Assembly (NCBI RefSeq): GCF_002159085.1
Contig: NZ_LZRU01000043.1
Span: forward strand, 1 to 64,000
DNA: 64,000 bases
Direction of reading: 5' to 3'
From: Thermobacillus sp. ZCTH02-B1
Lineage (GTDB): Bacteria > Bacillota > Bacilli > Paenibacillales > Paenibacillaceae
Shown: one piece after another, positions 9,112 through 16,425 of the stretch
Position numbering within the stretch: position 1 is the first letter of the stretch
Layout: each line of letters opens with the position of its first letter
The notes under the pieces: generated by a model
What the model saw: the letters and a program-made list of their open reading frames with translations, nothing else
Databases searched by the model: none
What the model was told of the DNA's origin: nothing
Translations under genes and position numbers: made by a program

Positions 9112-9147
9112 CCTCGCGCGGACGTTCGGTCCCGGCGGGGTTTTTTT
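9112..9147 (+). terminator. Terminator of the amide-utilisation operon
   Basis: A GC-rich imperfect hairpin (9112-9140, two stems around a 2-bp internal mismatch) followed by seven T. It lies about 100 bases after the last operon gene. Confidence 0.65.
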
Positions 9148-9599
9148 CGTGTACGAAAAAAGGATTTGGGCACATCCGGGATGAACCTTTTATTGCAAAG
9201 ACTCTGTTGGCCTTCGTTCGCCGGAAGACGGTTCATGTGAAATGGTTGGTTGATGGAAATCCTCGGGGTGAGTTGGCCGTTAGGAAAAGTTGTATCAGTT
9301 TTGCGACCATACAAGTTACGGCCGGTGACGGGCATATGGCTGGAAGATCCACCCTTTGTCGGAAGAAAAAATCGTGAATTGCAAGGTATGCGGCAGAACA
9401 GGCCGCAATACCTCTTGAATATGCGCGAAATCCTGAAGCCAGGTCGGTCGTTTGACCGGAGCGGAACAGCTCCGCGTGGATTTTTGTTTCATTCGTGGAA
9501 AAGGGAACCTGTAGCACTCCGCATTCGTATGTCATATCGGATAATCGGAGCGGAAGCTTCGTCAAACATTCCGGCGAATGCCGAATGAGCGGAGGATCC
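9148..9599. other. Gene-free gap of about 450 bases with a second terminator-like hairpin
   Basis: No reading frame with recognisable coding character is seen. A hairpin (CGGAGC, loop GGAACA, GCTCCG; 9457-9474) followed six bases later by TTTTT (9481-9485) looks like a terminator, so a short unrecognised transcript may end here. Confidence 0.45.
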
Positions 9600-10325
9600 A
9601 TGCGAATCCAAAACATGAAACCGGCCGCAACGATCGCGGTCTACGCCGTTTGTGCCGTGCTGGCCGTATGGTTTGGCGTTTATTATTTTTCCGTGAAGGT
9701 GTTCGAACTGGAATTCCGCACTTATCGGGCCGCGGAGAAGACCGGGCAGTACATCCGTTATGCCAGCGACGCGGGGCCGCCCGTCACGGTTCGCGTGGAC
9801 AGATCGGACCGCGTGGTGACGATCGAAGGGCAGGATTACCGGATTCGCGAAGAGCAGACGCCCGGCATGGGGTATCGGGTCCTTTATCCGGACGGCAGCA
9901 CTTACAAAGTTGAAGAACAGGGCAGCATGCTGCTGGCCTACGACGAGAACGGGGAACTGCTCGTCGGAGGCGGCATGGTCCTCGATGCCAACGGACAGTG
10001 GATCCCCAGCGAAGAGGAAGAGCCGCGCTACCATCCCACCGGGTTGGTGAGAGCCGCCTATCCGAAGTATCACGAGACGCGGGGATACCCGTGGTTGTAT
10101 GTGGCGGCCGTCCTCCTGTTTGCGTTCGGATGGGCCAATTTCCGGTATGAGAAATTTCAGCGGGCCATGTTCTGGCTGTCGCTGGAATGGCTCTGGGTGG
10201 AAAATCCCGAACCGAGCGAATTCTATTTCATCATGACCAGAATTTTCGGCATTGTGAGCATGGCGTTGGCATTCGTGTTTTTCCTGCAGTCGCTGACCAG
10301 GAACCATATCCTGCTTGTGTTTTGA
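9600..10325 (+). CDS. Small membrane protein of unknown function
   Basis: A 241-aa protein that I do not recognise. One hydrophobic segment lies near the N-terminus (IAVYAVCAVLAVWFGVYYF, residues about 10-28), then about 140 residues of hydrophilic sequence with KTGQYIRYASDAG and a run rich in Glu, and two more hydrophobic segments near the C-terminus (WLYVAAVLLFAFGWANF and IFGIVSMALAFVFFLQSL). The topology suggests a membrane anchor, an outward domain of about 130 residues and a hairpin. ATG at 9600 follows GGAGG closely (4-base spacing); no other start fits better. The same accessory stretch holds other small membrane proteins. Confidence 0.65.
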   Translation: MRIQNMKPAATIAVYAVCAVLAVWFGVYYFSVKVFELEFRTYRAAEKTGQYIRYASDAGPPVTVRVDRSDRVVTIEGQDYRIREEQTPGMGYRVLYPDGSTYKVEEQGSMLLAYDENGELLVGGGMVLDANGQWIPSEEEEPRYHPTGLVRAAYPKYHETRGYPWLYVAAVLLFAFGWANFRYEKFQRAMFWLSLEWLWVENPEPSEFYFIMTRIFGIVSMALAFVFFLQSLTRNHILLVF

Positions 10326-10363
10326 CGGATTTGGTTTCCGGCGCATAACGGCTTTCGGGGGTG

Positions 10364-10717
10364 ATGCCGGTGCCCATGGTACACCAATTCGGGATCATGG
10401 ACGAAGTGGATGAGCAGAAAGAATACGTGGAATACGCGCCCCGTCAATACGATTGTGTGGCCGTACACGACGATATGCTCAGCAGCCTGGAAGCGAAATT
10501 GTCCGGCATCCGGACGTACTTTCATTCGCTGGACCGCCCGGGACATGGATTGGCCTGGTCAGGCATCACGCTGATTCCGCCTGAATCGTTGCCCGCGCTG
10601 TATGAAGCCGTAACGTCCTCTGCGAATTTCGAACATTCACCTGAACTTCGCGGTCTGGCTGACAAGATTGCCCGGGCCATTCGGGCCGACCGGTACATGA
10701 TTCATTTCGGAATCTGA
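10364..10717 (+). CDS. Hypothetical protein, about 117 aa
   Basis: A soluble, acidic small protein with no family that I recognise. Visible parts: an N-terminal segment QFGIMDEVDEQKEYVEY, then VAVHDDMLSSLEAKLSGI, a middle block GLAWSGITLIPPESLPALYE and a basic helical end ADKIARAIRADRYMIHFGI. The first block resembles the start of small immunity-like or regulatory proteins common in Bacillales, but this is only an impression. The start could be GTG 10361, ATG 10364 or ATG 10376; CGGGGGTG just before favours one of the first two or the third equally. It lies 38 bases after the membrane protein gene. Confidence 0.5.
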   Translation: MPVPMVHQFGIMDEVDEQKEYVEYAPRQYDCVAVHDDMLSSLEAKLSGIRTYFHSLDRPGHGLAWSGITLIPPESLPALYEAVTSSANFEHSPELRGLADKIARAIRADRYMIHFGI

Positions 10718-10761
10718 ACGACGCGCAACCGGATCATAACGAAAGGTGAAGGAGCGCCGGA

Positions 10762-11142
10762 ATGAGAATCTACGACGAGGATCGCGACCGGACGCTGGGC
10801 CGGGTCACCCTGCTTTTGAGAGAAGCCGAGGCGAGAGAATTGCTGGATGGCTTGAGGTGGCTGCTGGAGAAGAAAGACGGACATGTCCATGTCAATGTGG
10901 CGAAAAAATGGACGCCGAAGAACAGTCTGGAAAAAGTCGTGCTGATCCTGATCATCGTTGCGATGTTGGGGATTTCCACCAGTCTGTTCGAAAACGTCAG
11001 AACCATCGGTTGGCTGACCGAAATTGTGTGGACGGACAAACTGAAAATAACCGAGGATCGAAGATATGAAGACCAAGTTACCAGGAACGATTCTTCTTCA
11101 CCGTGGACAACGGCCGGGGCGGGGAGCATACGGTCGAGGTGA
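10762..11142 (+). CDS. Small membrane protein, C-terminus probably rewritten by a deletion
   Basis: A 126-aa reading frame with good start signals (GGTGAAGGAGCGCCGGA before ATG 10762). The first 65 residues are charged (MRIYDEDRDRTLGRVTLLL...), followed by one membrane segment VVLILIIVAMLGISTSLF near residues 59-76. From about residue 105 on, the frame runs out of phase across DNA that, in another frame, encodes the C-terminus of a lipoprotein related to the one at 18383 (see the remnant at 11079-11198). The last 20 residues (SSSPWTTAGAGSIRSR) are therefore probably not native. Function unknown; possibly a DUF-type protein with a cytosolic domain and one anchor. Confidence 0.5.
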   Translation: MRIYDEDRDRTLGRVTLLLREAEARELLDGLRWLLEKKDGHVHVNVAKKWTPKNSLEKVVLILIIVAMLGISTSLFENVRTIGWLTEIVWTDKLKITEDRRYEDQVTRNDSSSPWTTAGAGSIRSR

Positions 11143-11198
11143 TCTACGGCGACGGACGGATGGGGATCAGAGACGCGTTCATTCCCGAGTTCCAATAA
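11079..11198 (+). pseudogene. C-terminal remnant of a lipoprotein like that at 18383
   Basis: In this frame the DNA encodes 39 residues and a stop: YQERFFFTVDNGRGGEH, then TVEVIYGDGRMGIRDAFIP, ending EFQ. The lipoprotein at 18383 ends with YQDKFLFVVSNGQGEEH, LFQIVYGDGLMGIRDEFIP, EF. The match is close and co-linear to the stop codon. There is no start or upstream part in frame, so this is the tail of a deleted paralogue fused out of frame to the gene at 10762. Confidence 0.75.
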
Positions 11199-11200
11199 AG

Positions 11201-11290
11201 ATGAAGGTAGCGGAGTTTATCAAGCATGAACTCGACGTGGACCGGCTGCGGGTTTCCAACGAAGTCAGGCATTTCGTCAGCCGGGGGTGA
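11201..11290 (+). other. Very short reading frame (29 codons), uncertain
   Basis: ATG at 11201 follows a weak site and encodes a short hydrophilic peptide (MKVAEFIKHELDVDRL...) that stops at 11290, overlapping the start of the next frame. It may be the beginning of a truncated gene within this decayed stretch. No homologous family recognised. Confidence 0.25.
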
Positions 11291-11622
11291 TGGAACTGTC
11301 CTGTGAAGAATCATACAAAGTGTTGTTTTCGTTTTTGATGCGGGAGATTTCGCTGCCGAATTTCGAGAAGTGGCTGTACGAACACGACGAGCTGCAACGC
11401 TGCATCCCGTCCGGGGCGTATCATGAACTGTTGTCGATCAGACACAGGGGGATCGGGACGAAGCTGCTGGAGTTTTGCGAGAAGCTGGCAAGATCCAGGG
11501 GCGCGGGCAGCATCCGGCTGGAGACGAACGCAGACAATACGGCTGCAGGCAAGCTGTACGAGAAGGCCGGTTTTGTCGAGTTTCCGCAAAGACGGGTGTT
11601 TATGAAGTTCCTGGATCCGTGA
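11287..11622 (+). CDS. Chimeric small protein with the C-terminal half of a GNAT acetyltransferase
   Basis: A 111-aa frame starting at GTG/ATG near 11287-11290. The first 50 residues (MELSCEESYKVLFSFLMREI...) are not GNAT-like. From about residue 52 the sequence becomes a typical GNAT motif A end and motif B: HRGIGTKLLEFCEKLARSRG, then IRLETNADNTAAGKLYEKAGF. The acetyl-CoA pyrophosphate loop is therefore present only in part (RGIGTKLL), and the whole N-terminal half of the fold is missing. I read this as an in-frame fusion of two truncated genes after a deletion. An active enzyme is unlikely; it might still be expressed. Confidence 0.5.
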   Translation: MMELSCEESYKVLFSFLMREISLPNFEKWLYEHDELQRCIPSGAYHELLSIRHRGIGTKLLEFCEKLARSRGAGSIRLETNADNTAAGKLYEKAGFVEFPQRRVFMKFLDP

Positions 11623-11675
11623 TCGGAGCGGGAAATCGTCGCAGAGCGGCCAAGGCGGAGCTGCGGAGACGGAAG

Positions 11676-11882
11676 ATGATACCAACTCGAACGGTTTATC
11701 AGCACGTCAACGAACGGCTCGAGCTGAGGACCGGAACCTGCATATCCCGGCCGGAAATGCTGCCGAATGTCGATGCGGGCGGTTGGGAGTGGCTCGACGG
11801 GCAACATCGGCTGTTCTGGGAAGAGTATGACGAACTCATGGAGTACGCGCAGAAGGTCGCCGGGGAATTTTCTCGTCCCTGA
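11676..11882 (+). CDS. Small hypothetical protein, 68 aa
   Basis: ATG at 11676 follows GGAGACGGAAG and encodes a short acidic protein (MIPTRTVYQHVNERLELRTG..., with a Trp-rich centre WEWLDGQHRLFWEEYDEL). No family recognised. It may be intact, since it has its own ribosome binding site, but it sits among truncated genes and could be another remnant. Confidence 0.4.
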   Translation: MIPTRTVYQHVNERLELRTGTCISRPEMLPNVDAGGWEWLDGQHRLFWEEYDELMEYAQKVAGEFSRP

Positions 11883-11965
11883 ACGAGGGCATGACCGGCC
11901 GAACCCGCAGCCGGCGCATCGGGCGACGTGAATCCATGAAAATGCAGTCAGGGAGTTCATGATTC

Positions 11966-12643
11966 ATGATCCGTGCGTTCATTTTCGACATGGACGGCGT
12001 CATCATCGACAGCGAACCCATCCATTTCGAAGTCGATCTGATCACGGCTCGGCATTTCGGCGCCGACATGGACAAGGAAGATCTGGAGCGGTTCGTCGGG
12101 ATGACGAATCCCGAGATGTGGGCGATCATCCGGGCAGAATACGGCATTTCCCATACGGTGGACGAGATCATCGAATACCAATCGGGGAGGAAAATACGCT
12201 GGCTGGATGAAGCGGACATCGAGCCGATCGACGGGATCCGGGAGCTGTTGCAGGATTTGCGCGGGCGCCGGATTCCGACCGGGCTCGCGTCGTCCTCGCC
12301 GCGGCCGTTCATCGAGGCCGTGTTGGCGAAGTTTGGAATCCGGGAATCTTTCGACTGCGTGATCAGCGGCGAGGAAGTGCCGAACGGCAAGCCGGCCCCG
12401 GACATTTACCTGGAAGCGGCGAAGCGGCTCGGGGTGCCGCCGGCGGCGTGCGCGGTGCTCGAGGACTCCCGGAACGGCGTGCTTGCGGCGAAGCGCGCGG
12501 GCATGTATTGCATCGGCTTCGCGAACCCGAATTCCGGCAATCAGGATTTGTCACTCGCGGACCGGGTTGTATCCGCGATAGACGAGATCCATGTCGAACA
12601 TCTTCTTGCAGCAGATGGACGACATGATCGGACGTTGAGGTGA
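11966..12643 (+). CDS. HAD superfamily phosphatase, beta-phosphoglucomutase-like
   Basis: A 225-aa HAD hydrolase of the PGMB/GPH subfamily with a small helical cap. Motif I is FDMDGVIIDSEP with Asp8 as nucleophile and Asp10 as acid/base; motif II is ASSSP near 112; the motif III Lys is in GKPAPDIYL near 139; motif IV is VLEDSRNGVLAAK near 165. Such enzymes dephosphorylate or isomerise sugar phosphates. The stop TGA at 12641-12643 is followed after 4 bases by the ATG of the inositol-phosphatase-type gene, whose ribosome binding site overlaps it, so the pair is likely co-translated and may handle the same phosphorylated metabolite. Confidence 0.85.
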   Translation: MIRAFIFDMDGVIIDSEPIHFEVDLITARHFGADMDKEDLERFVGMTNPEMWAIIRAEYGISHTVDEIIEYQSGRKIRWLDEADIEPIDGIRELLQDLRGRRIPTGLASSSPRPFIEAVLAKFGIRESFDCVISGEEVPNGKPAPDIYLEAAKRLGVPPAACAVLEDSRNGVLAAKRAGMYCIGFANPNSGNQDLSLADRVVSAIDEIHVEHLLAADGRHDRTLR

Positions 12644-12647
12644 AACG

Positions 12648-13460
12648 ATGGAGACGGACATCATCCGCCGCGCGAAGGATACCGCCGTGAACGCCGTGCT
12701 GAAGGCCGGGCGCATGGCGAAGGAGCATTTCGACCGGAACGTGGTTTCCCGCGAGAAGGGCGAATACGTCGACGTTGTGACGGAAGCGGACTACCGGGCC
12801 GAGGCGATCATTCTGGACGAGATCGCGCGCGCATTTCCGGATCATCGGATCCGGAGCGAGGAAAGCGGCTTGAGCGGCGGGGACAGCGAATGGCTCTGGA
12901 TGGTCGACCCGCTGGACGGAACGAACAATTACGCGATCGGTCTGCCCGTCTTCTCGCATTGCGTGACGCTGCTGCGCGGAGGGGAAACCGTCCTCGGCGT
13001 CATCTACGAACCGATGGTGGACCGGCTTTATGTGACCGTCTGGAACGAAGGTTCCTGGTGCAACGGCCGCCGGATGGAGGTTCGCAAGAGGGAAGAGCTC
13101 GCGAAGGGCACGGTGGGCTGGATTCAGGGGCATCAGGTGCAAAATGAACCCGCCGCCGTCAGACTGAAGCACTACATCGACGTCAAGTTCAAGCGCATGA
13201 TCCGGTTGTGGGCCCCGTCGCTGCAATGGTGCATGCTGGCCAAGGGCGATCTGGACGGCATCGTCCTGTACAACTCGGAAGGGGACGACCTGTACGCCGG
13301 CATTCTGATGGTGAAGGAAGCAGGCGGGATCGTGATCGATTTCGACGGGAACGATTTTGCGGGCATGAACGAGGAGCCGTACCTGATCGCCTGCCATCCC
13401 GAGAGCAAGGACTTTTTCATGCAGGTTGTGAGGGAGGGATTGGGAAGACCGGTGTATTGA
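12648..13460 (+). CDS. Inositol monophosphatase family protein
   Basis: A 270-aa Mg2+-dependent phosphatase. Metal ligands are visible: Glu71/Glu72 in IRSEESG, Asp87 and Asp90 in VDPLDGTNN. The third metal site usually reads WDxAAG; here it is GDDLYAGILMVKEAGG with Asp213/Asp214, a variation seen in less typical members. Substrates in the family range from inositol phosphate to fructose bisphosphate, 3'-phosphoadenosine and histidinol phosphate. Pairing with the HAD gene suggests sugar or inositol phosphate turnover (inference). Confidence 0.85.
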   Translation: METDIIRRAKDTAVNAVLKAGRMAKEHFDRNVVSREKGEYVDVVTEADYRAEAIILDEIARAFPDHRIRSEESGLSGGDSEWLWMVDPLDGTNNYAIGLPVFSHCVTLLRGGETVLGVIYEPMVDRLYVTVWNEGSWCNGRRMEVRKREELAKGTVGWIQGHQVQNEPAAVRLKHYIDVKFKRMIRLWAPSLQWCMLAKGDLDGIVLYNSEGDDLYAGILMVKEAGGIVIDFDGNDFAGMNEEPYLIACHPESKDFFMQVVREGLGRPVY

Positions 13461-13543
13461 GGCGTATTGATATGTATGATGTATTCAGATCTTTGCGTCC
13501 GGCTCAGTTGCAGAGATGCCGGCAAGCGGAAGGAGAGATGTGA

Positions 13544-13900
13544 ATGTTTGCGTCGTCCGAATCCAAGTCGGCGAACAAGAGCGAATTCACCATCATCAAC
13601 TTCTACACCTGGAAGAACGGTTTATTGCTCGCCGGCCTGCCGTTATGCACGGTGATGAGCATTCTGGGTTCGCGATTTCTGGATTCGAGTTATCGGCACG
13701 CGGTGACGGCGGCCCTCATTGTCGTGATCGTGGCCCTGGTGTTCCTGTATGTGAAGGAATCCAGGAGAACGAGCACGCTGATCGTGGCGGACGACAAGCT
13801 GCAGCATGAGGCGGAAGTGAATTTGAATGCAGCAGGGTTCTATCCCCGAAAAGTTTCGAGCTGTCAGCCGGCTATTTGGTTTGCTGGCTCGTATGCATGA
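13544..13900 (+). CDS. Truncated membrane protein, first of two related halves
   Basis: ATG at 13544 follows AAGGAGAG. The 118-aa frame has two membrane segments (NGLLLAGLPLCTVMSILG and AVTAALIVVIVALVFLYV) and then TLIVADDKLQHEAEV, which resembles the KLVVDDHRLLCASKEI block of the next frame. After about residue 95 the sequence (NAAGFYPRKVSSCQ...) loses resemblance, and the frame overlaps the next one by 25 bases. It looks like one copy of a two-transmembrane protein with a small C-terminal beta-rich domain whose C-terminal part has been lost. Confidence 0.5.
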   Translation: MFASSESKSANKSEFTIINFYTWKNGLLLAGLPLCTVMSILGSRFLDSSYRHAVTAALIVVIVALVFLYVKESRRTSTLIVADDKLQHEAEVNLNAAGFYPRKVSSCQPAIWFAGSYA

Positions 13901-14241
13901 TAGCCGCGCTTTTCGTCGAGACGGATTCTGCCAAAATGTTCCTGATTTCATTCTTCGGCCTGCTGGCGATCGTGTTCTTGGTCCTGAAGATCATCGAGAT
14001 GACGAAACCTGTCAAATTGGTCGTGGATGACCACAGACTGCTCTGCGCATCGAAAGAAATAGGGCCGCAGGAAATCGACAAGATCATCCTTTCGTACGGC
14101 ACTTTGGTGATCAAGCGCAAGCAGGGGAGATGGTCGCATCTCAGCCTGCCGCTGAAGAAGCCGGAAGATTTCGGGCGCCTGAAGGACCGCATGGCGGCGT
14201 TCGCCCAAGCGCACAACATCCGGTTCGAGGTCGGGAAATAG
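13876..14241 (+). CDS. Membrane protein with a C-terminal PH-like domain, N-terminus uncertain
   Basis: The frame is open from about 13810 and has no good ATG with a ribosome binding site; the TTG at 13876 is a formal start. Two membrane segments (LVCWLVCMIAALF and MFLISFFGLLAIVFLVLKII) precede KPVKLVVDDHRLLCASKEIG and KIILSYGTLVIKRKQG, a pattern like bacterial PH-domain (YcxB/YdbT-like) membrane proteins. The C-terminus AFAQAHNIRFEVGK is repeated almost exactly in a remnant at 20191-20283. Its start region overlaps the previous frame, so the pair probably arose by deletion between tandem copies, or by a frameshift. Confidence 0.5.
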   Translation: MVCWLVCMIAALFVETDSAKMFLISFFGLLAIVFLVLKIIEMTKPVKLVVDDHRLLCASKEIGPQEIDKIILSYGTLVIKRKQGRWSHLSLPLKKPEDFGRLKDRMAAFAQAHNIRFEVGK

Positions 14242-14249
14242 GCTTGTGA

Positions 14250-14360
14250 CCGTTGGGACGCCCGGACCATCTGCTTTATCATGCCGGCAGGCTGCAGAGC
14301 CGGCCGCAGTACGAGCGGGCGCTGGCGTATTTCCGTGAATGTGCGGCCAGACTGGACTGA
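14250..14360 (+). pseudogene. Tail of a lost protein (helical, TPR-like)
   Basis: A short open frame without start encodes DHLLYHAGRLQSRPQYERAL, then AYFRECAARLD and a stop. The pattern of small and aromatic residues is like the last helix pair of a tetratricopeptide protein. It has no start codon or upstream part, so it is probably another remnant in this decayed stretch. Confidence 0.35.
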
Positions 14361-14380
14361 GCACCGCATGATGAATCGCT

Positions 14381-14406
14381 GACGGCCCCTGGCTTGCCGG
14401 GCCGTC
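14381..14406 (+). terminator. Hairpin, possible weak terminator
   Basis: GACGGCCC (14381-14388) pairs with GGGCCGTC (14399-14406) around a 10-base loop. No T run follows, so termination would be weak. Confidence 0.4.
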
Positions 14407-14495
14407 ATGTTGCTTGTTCCGGGACCGGGAAGGCATGTCGCCGAAGATGCGAAGACATCGCGGCGGCATGTCATTTTTTTGGCATGCTGCAAGTT

Positions 14496-14511
14496 GGTGA
14501 CACGTGTCACA
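14496..14511. promoter_or_regulatory. Fnr/Crp-family binding site for the ScdA operon
   Basis: GGTGA-N6-TCACA at 14496-14511 contains the perfect palindrome GTGACACGTGTCAC and differs from the Bacillus Fnr consensus TGTGA-N6-TCACA at one position. Its centre is about 41.5 bp before the predicted transcription start at 14545, the standard place for a class II activator. Low-oxygen activation fits a di-iron repair protein. Confidence 0.7.
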
Positions 14512-14532
14512 TTAATGGCGGGTCGGCGGCGG

Positions 14533-14545
14533 TACACTGATGGCG
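14533..14545 (+). promoter_or_regulatory. Predicted -10 element and start of the ScdA operon transcript
   Basis: TACACT (14533-14538) is a fair -10 box; no -35 box is seen, as expected for an activator-dependent promoter with the Fnr site in that place. Transcription would start near 14545. Confidence 0.5.
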
Positions 14546-14578
14546 AAAACCACAACCGCGGAAAAGGGAGGACGGAGC

Positions 14579-15295
14579 ATGGAAGAAGCGTTCAACGGTT
14601 CCGAGCGGGTTGGCGACATCGTGACCGTGTTTCCCGGCGCCGGCAACCTGATGAAGGCGTACCGGATCGATTTCTGTTGCGGCGGCAACCGCACGCTGAA
14701 CGAGGCGCTGGAGGAAAAGGGGATCGACCGGACGGATTTCCTCGAACGGCTGAACGGGTTGTATCGGCAGGCGCGGGAGCGCAACATAAGGTCCGTCGAC
14801 TGGCGCGAAACATCTTCCGCCGAACTGATCGACCACATCGTGCGGACCCATCATGCGTATCTGCGGGAGGAACTGCCGCTGCTCAGCGATTTCGTCACGA
14901 AGATCTGGCGGGTGCACGGCGACGCGCATCCGGAGCTGGAGGCGCTCCATGACCGGTTCCACCGGATGAAGGAGGAGCTCGAGCGGCATCTGGCTGCGGA
15001 GGAGGAGAAGCTGTTTCCGCTGATCCGGCAGGCCGAGCGGAGCGGAACGCCGGCGGACGGATCGGAGGCGATGAAGGCGATGGATGAGATGGAGGCCGAG
15101 CACGGCGAGGTGGGCGACCTGCTGAAGGAGATGCGGGAGATCACGCGGGATTACCGGCTGCCGGAGGACGCGTGCCGGACGTACATGCTGGCGTTCCGGA
15201 AGCTCGAGGAACTGGAGGCGGACATGTTCGAGCACATCCATCTGGAGAACAACGTGCTGTTCCCGAAATTCAGAAGCCTGTGCGCTTCCTCATAA
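14579..15295 (+). CDS. scdA: Iron-sulfur cluster repair di-iron protein ScdA (RIC family)
   Basis: A 238-aa RIC protein. The N-terminal ScdA_N domain has VFPGAGNLMKAYRIDFCCGG with the paired Cys33-Cys34, and the C-terminal hemerythrin domain has His ligands in HIVRTHHAYL, HDRFHRMKEELERHLAAEEEK and later EHGEVGDLL and EHIHLENNVLFPK. These proteins repair Fe-S clusters damaged by nitric oxide or oxidants. The start at 14579 follows GGGAGG; an in-frame ATG at 14540 would lie upstream of the predicted transcript start. A hemerythrin gene follows 22 bases later, and the Fnr-type site upstream suggests induction when oxygen is low. Confidence 0.9.
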   Translation: MEEAFNGSERVGDIVTVFPGAGNLMKAYRIDFCCGGNRTLNEALEEKGIDRTDFLERLNGLYRQARERNIRSVDWRETSSAELIDHIVRTHHAYLREELPLLSDFVTKIWRVHGDAHPELEALHDRFHRMKEELERHLAAEEEKLFPLIRQAERSGTPADGSEAMKAMDEMEAEHGEVGDLLKEMREITRDYRLPEDACRTYMLAFRKLEELEADMFEHIHLENNVLFPKFRSLCASS

Positions 15296-15317
15296 TATCG
15301 CGAAGGAGTGAACGGTC

Positions 15318-15869
15318 ATGGATCAAGGGAATCACCAATGCGGCGCGGCGATGTTCGGCGGACGGGGCCCGGTGAAGCTGTGCGAGCCGCTTGCCCGGCT
15401 GCAGCTCGAGCACGGACCGCTCCGGGAACAAATGAACGCCTTCGCCCGCGAGGCGGCGGCGATCGGGCGGGACGGCGCGGTCGCGGACTGGAGCGGACCG
15501 CTCGCGGAGCTGAAGCGGAAGATCGACGCCTTCGTCGGCGATCTGGATCCCCATTCGGAGCGCGAAGAAGGGGTGCTCTTCCCGATGATGGCGAAATACA
15601 TCGGCAGGGAGACGGGGCCGATCGCCGTGATGGAGTACGAGCACGATCTGGCCAAGGCGAACCTGAAGAAGTTCCGCGAAGCCGTGGAGCGGCTCGAAGG
15701 TGCGGTGGACGCCGAGCGGGCGAAGGAGATCGCCTCCTACGCGATCCAGGCCCATGATGTGCTGACGGATCATTTCATGAAGGAAGAGAACGTGCTGTTC
15801 CCGATGGCGGAAAACATGCTGAACGCGGAGGAGAAGGCGGAGCTCGGCCGGGCGATCGGATCGGCCTGA
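15318..15869 (+). CDS. Hemerythrin-domain protein
   Basis: A 183-aa helical protein with hemerythrin-type ligands: His in LQLEHGPLREQ, HSEREEGVLFP, VMEYEHDLAK and HDVLTDHFMKEENVLFP. It should bind a di-iron centre. It starts at ATG 15318 after GAAGGAG, directly behind scdA, so both are probably in one transcript and both serve oxygen or NO handling. The N-terminal segment MDQGNHQCGAAMFGG carries a Cys and His but is otherwise not distinctive. Confidence 0.85.
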   Translation: MDQGNHQCGAAMFGGRGPVKLCEPLARLQLEHGPLREQMNAFAREAAAIGRDGAVADWSGPLAELKRKIDAFVGDLDPHSEREEGVLFPMMAKYIGRETGPIAVMEYEHDLAKANLKKFREAVERLEGAVDAERAKEIASYAIQAHDVLTDHFMKEENVLFPMAENMLNAEEKAELGRAIGSA

Positions 15870-15889
15870 CGAATGCGTCCGGCGATCCG

Positions 15890-16207
15890 GCCGGTTCCGC
15901 AACGGCGTGATGGTGCACGGGAACCTTCGCGGCGCAGACGCGGCGTGACGGTGCGGCGTCGGGCCTCGTCACAGATGCGATCCGCAATCCCGAGCCGGAC
16001 CGGATCTTCCGACAGTTCCCGTTCGTATCCATGGGTAGAATCCTCGGATCGCTCCGGGCGGTGGCAGAATTGGGTGCGCTGTTCGGGGCTCGGGGCGATG
16101 TCTTTCATCCATTCGTCGATTGCCGCCTGCTCCTTCGGCACGCCACAGCCGCGCGGCCAGAACCGTTCGATGAGCCGTCGCAGGCCGTCTTCGGGAGCGG
16201 GCGGTTC
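15890..16207 (-). pseudogene. Broken second copy of a DUF488 gene
   Basis: On the minus strand the frame reads EDGLRRLIERFWPRG, AAIDEWMKDIAPSPEQR and LSEDPVRLGIADRIC, matching the intact DUF488 protein encoded at 20374-20793 (DGLRVLIDRLWPRG, AAIDEWMKEIAPSPELR, LAEDPVRLALADRLC). Near 15943 the match jumps to another frame (VCAAKVPVHHHAVAE against VYAARDPVHNHAAVL), a frameshift. The N-terminal KRIYEPP segment is degenerate and no start codon is present. So this is a decayed paralogue lying antisense between two plus-strand genes. Confidence 0.8.
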
Positions 16208-16275
16208 GCATGCAACATTTGGATGGATATTCGCGTCGACTAAAAACGATGAAAGAGAAAAAGGAGAGGATACCC

Positions 16276-16425
16276 ATGGATGCATCGGGCGCGATCAAGA
16301 AGCACCGCGAGATGACGGCGTTCAAACCCGATCCGATGCCCGCGGAAAACCTGGACAAGCTGTCCCGGGCGCTGTACCTCTCATCGTCGGAGCGGGCCTT
16401 CCATCGGGGGAGGTTCGGGTCATGA
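16276..16425 (+). pseudogene. N-terminal stub of a nitroreductase
   Basis: ATG at 16276, after AAAAAGGAGAGG, starts MDASGAIKKHREMTAFKPDP and MPAENLDKLSRALYLSS, which is the conserved first helix region of nitroreductase-family flavoproteins (usually about 200 aa). The match ends near 16395; the frame then runs over the ribosome binding site of the racemase gene and stops at 16425. The start signals are intact and the body is deleted. Confidence 0.65.
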
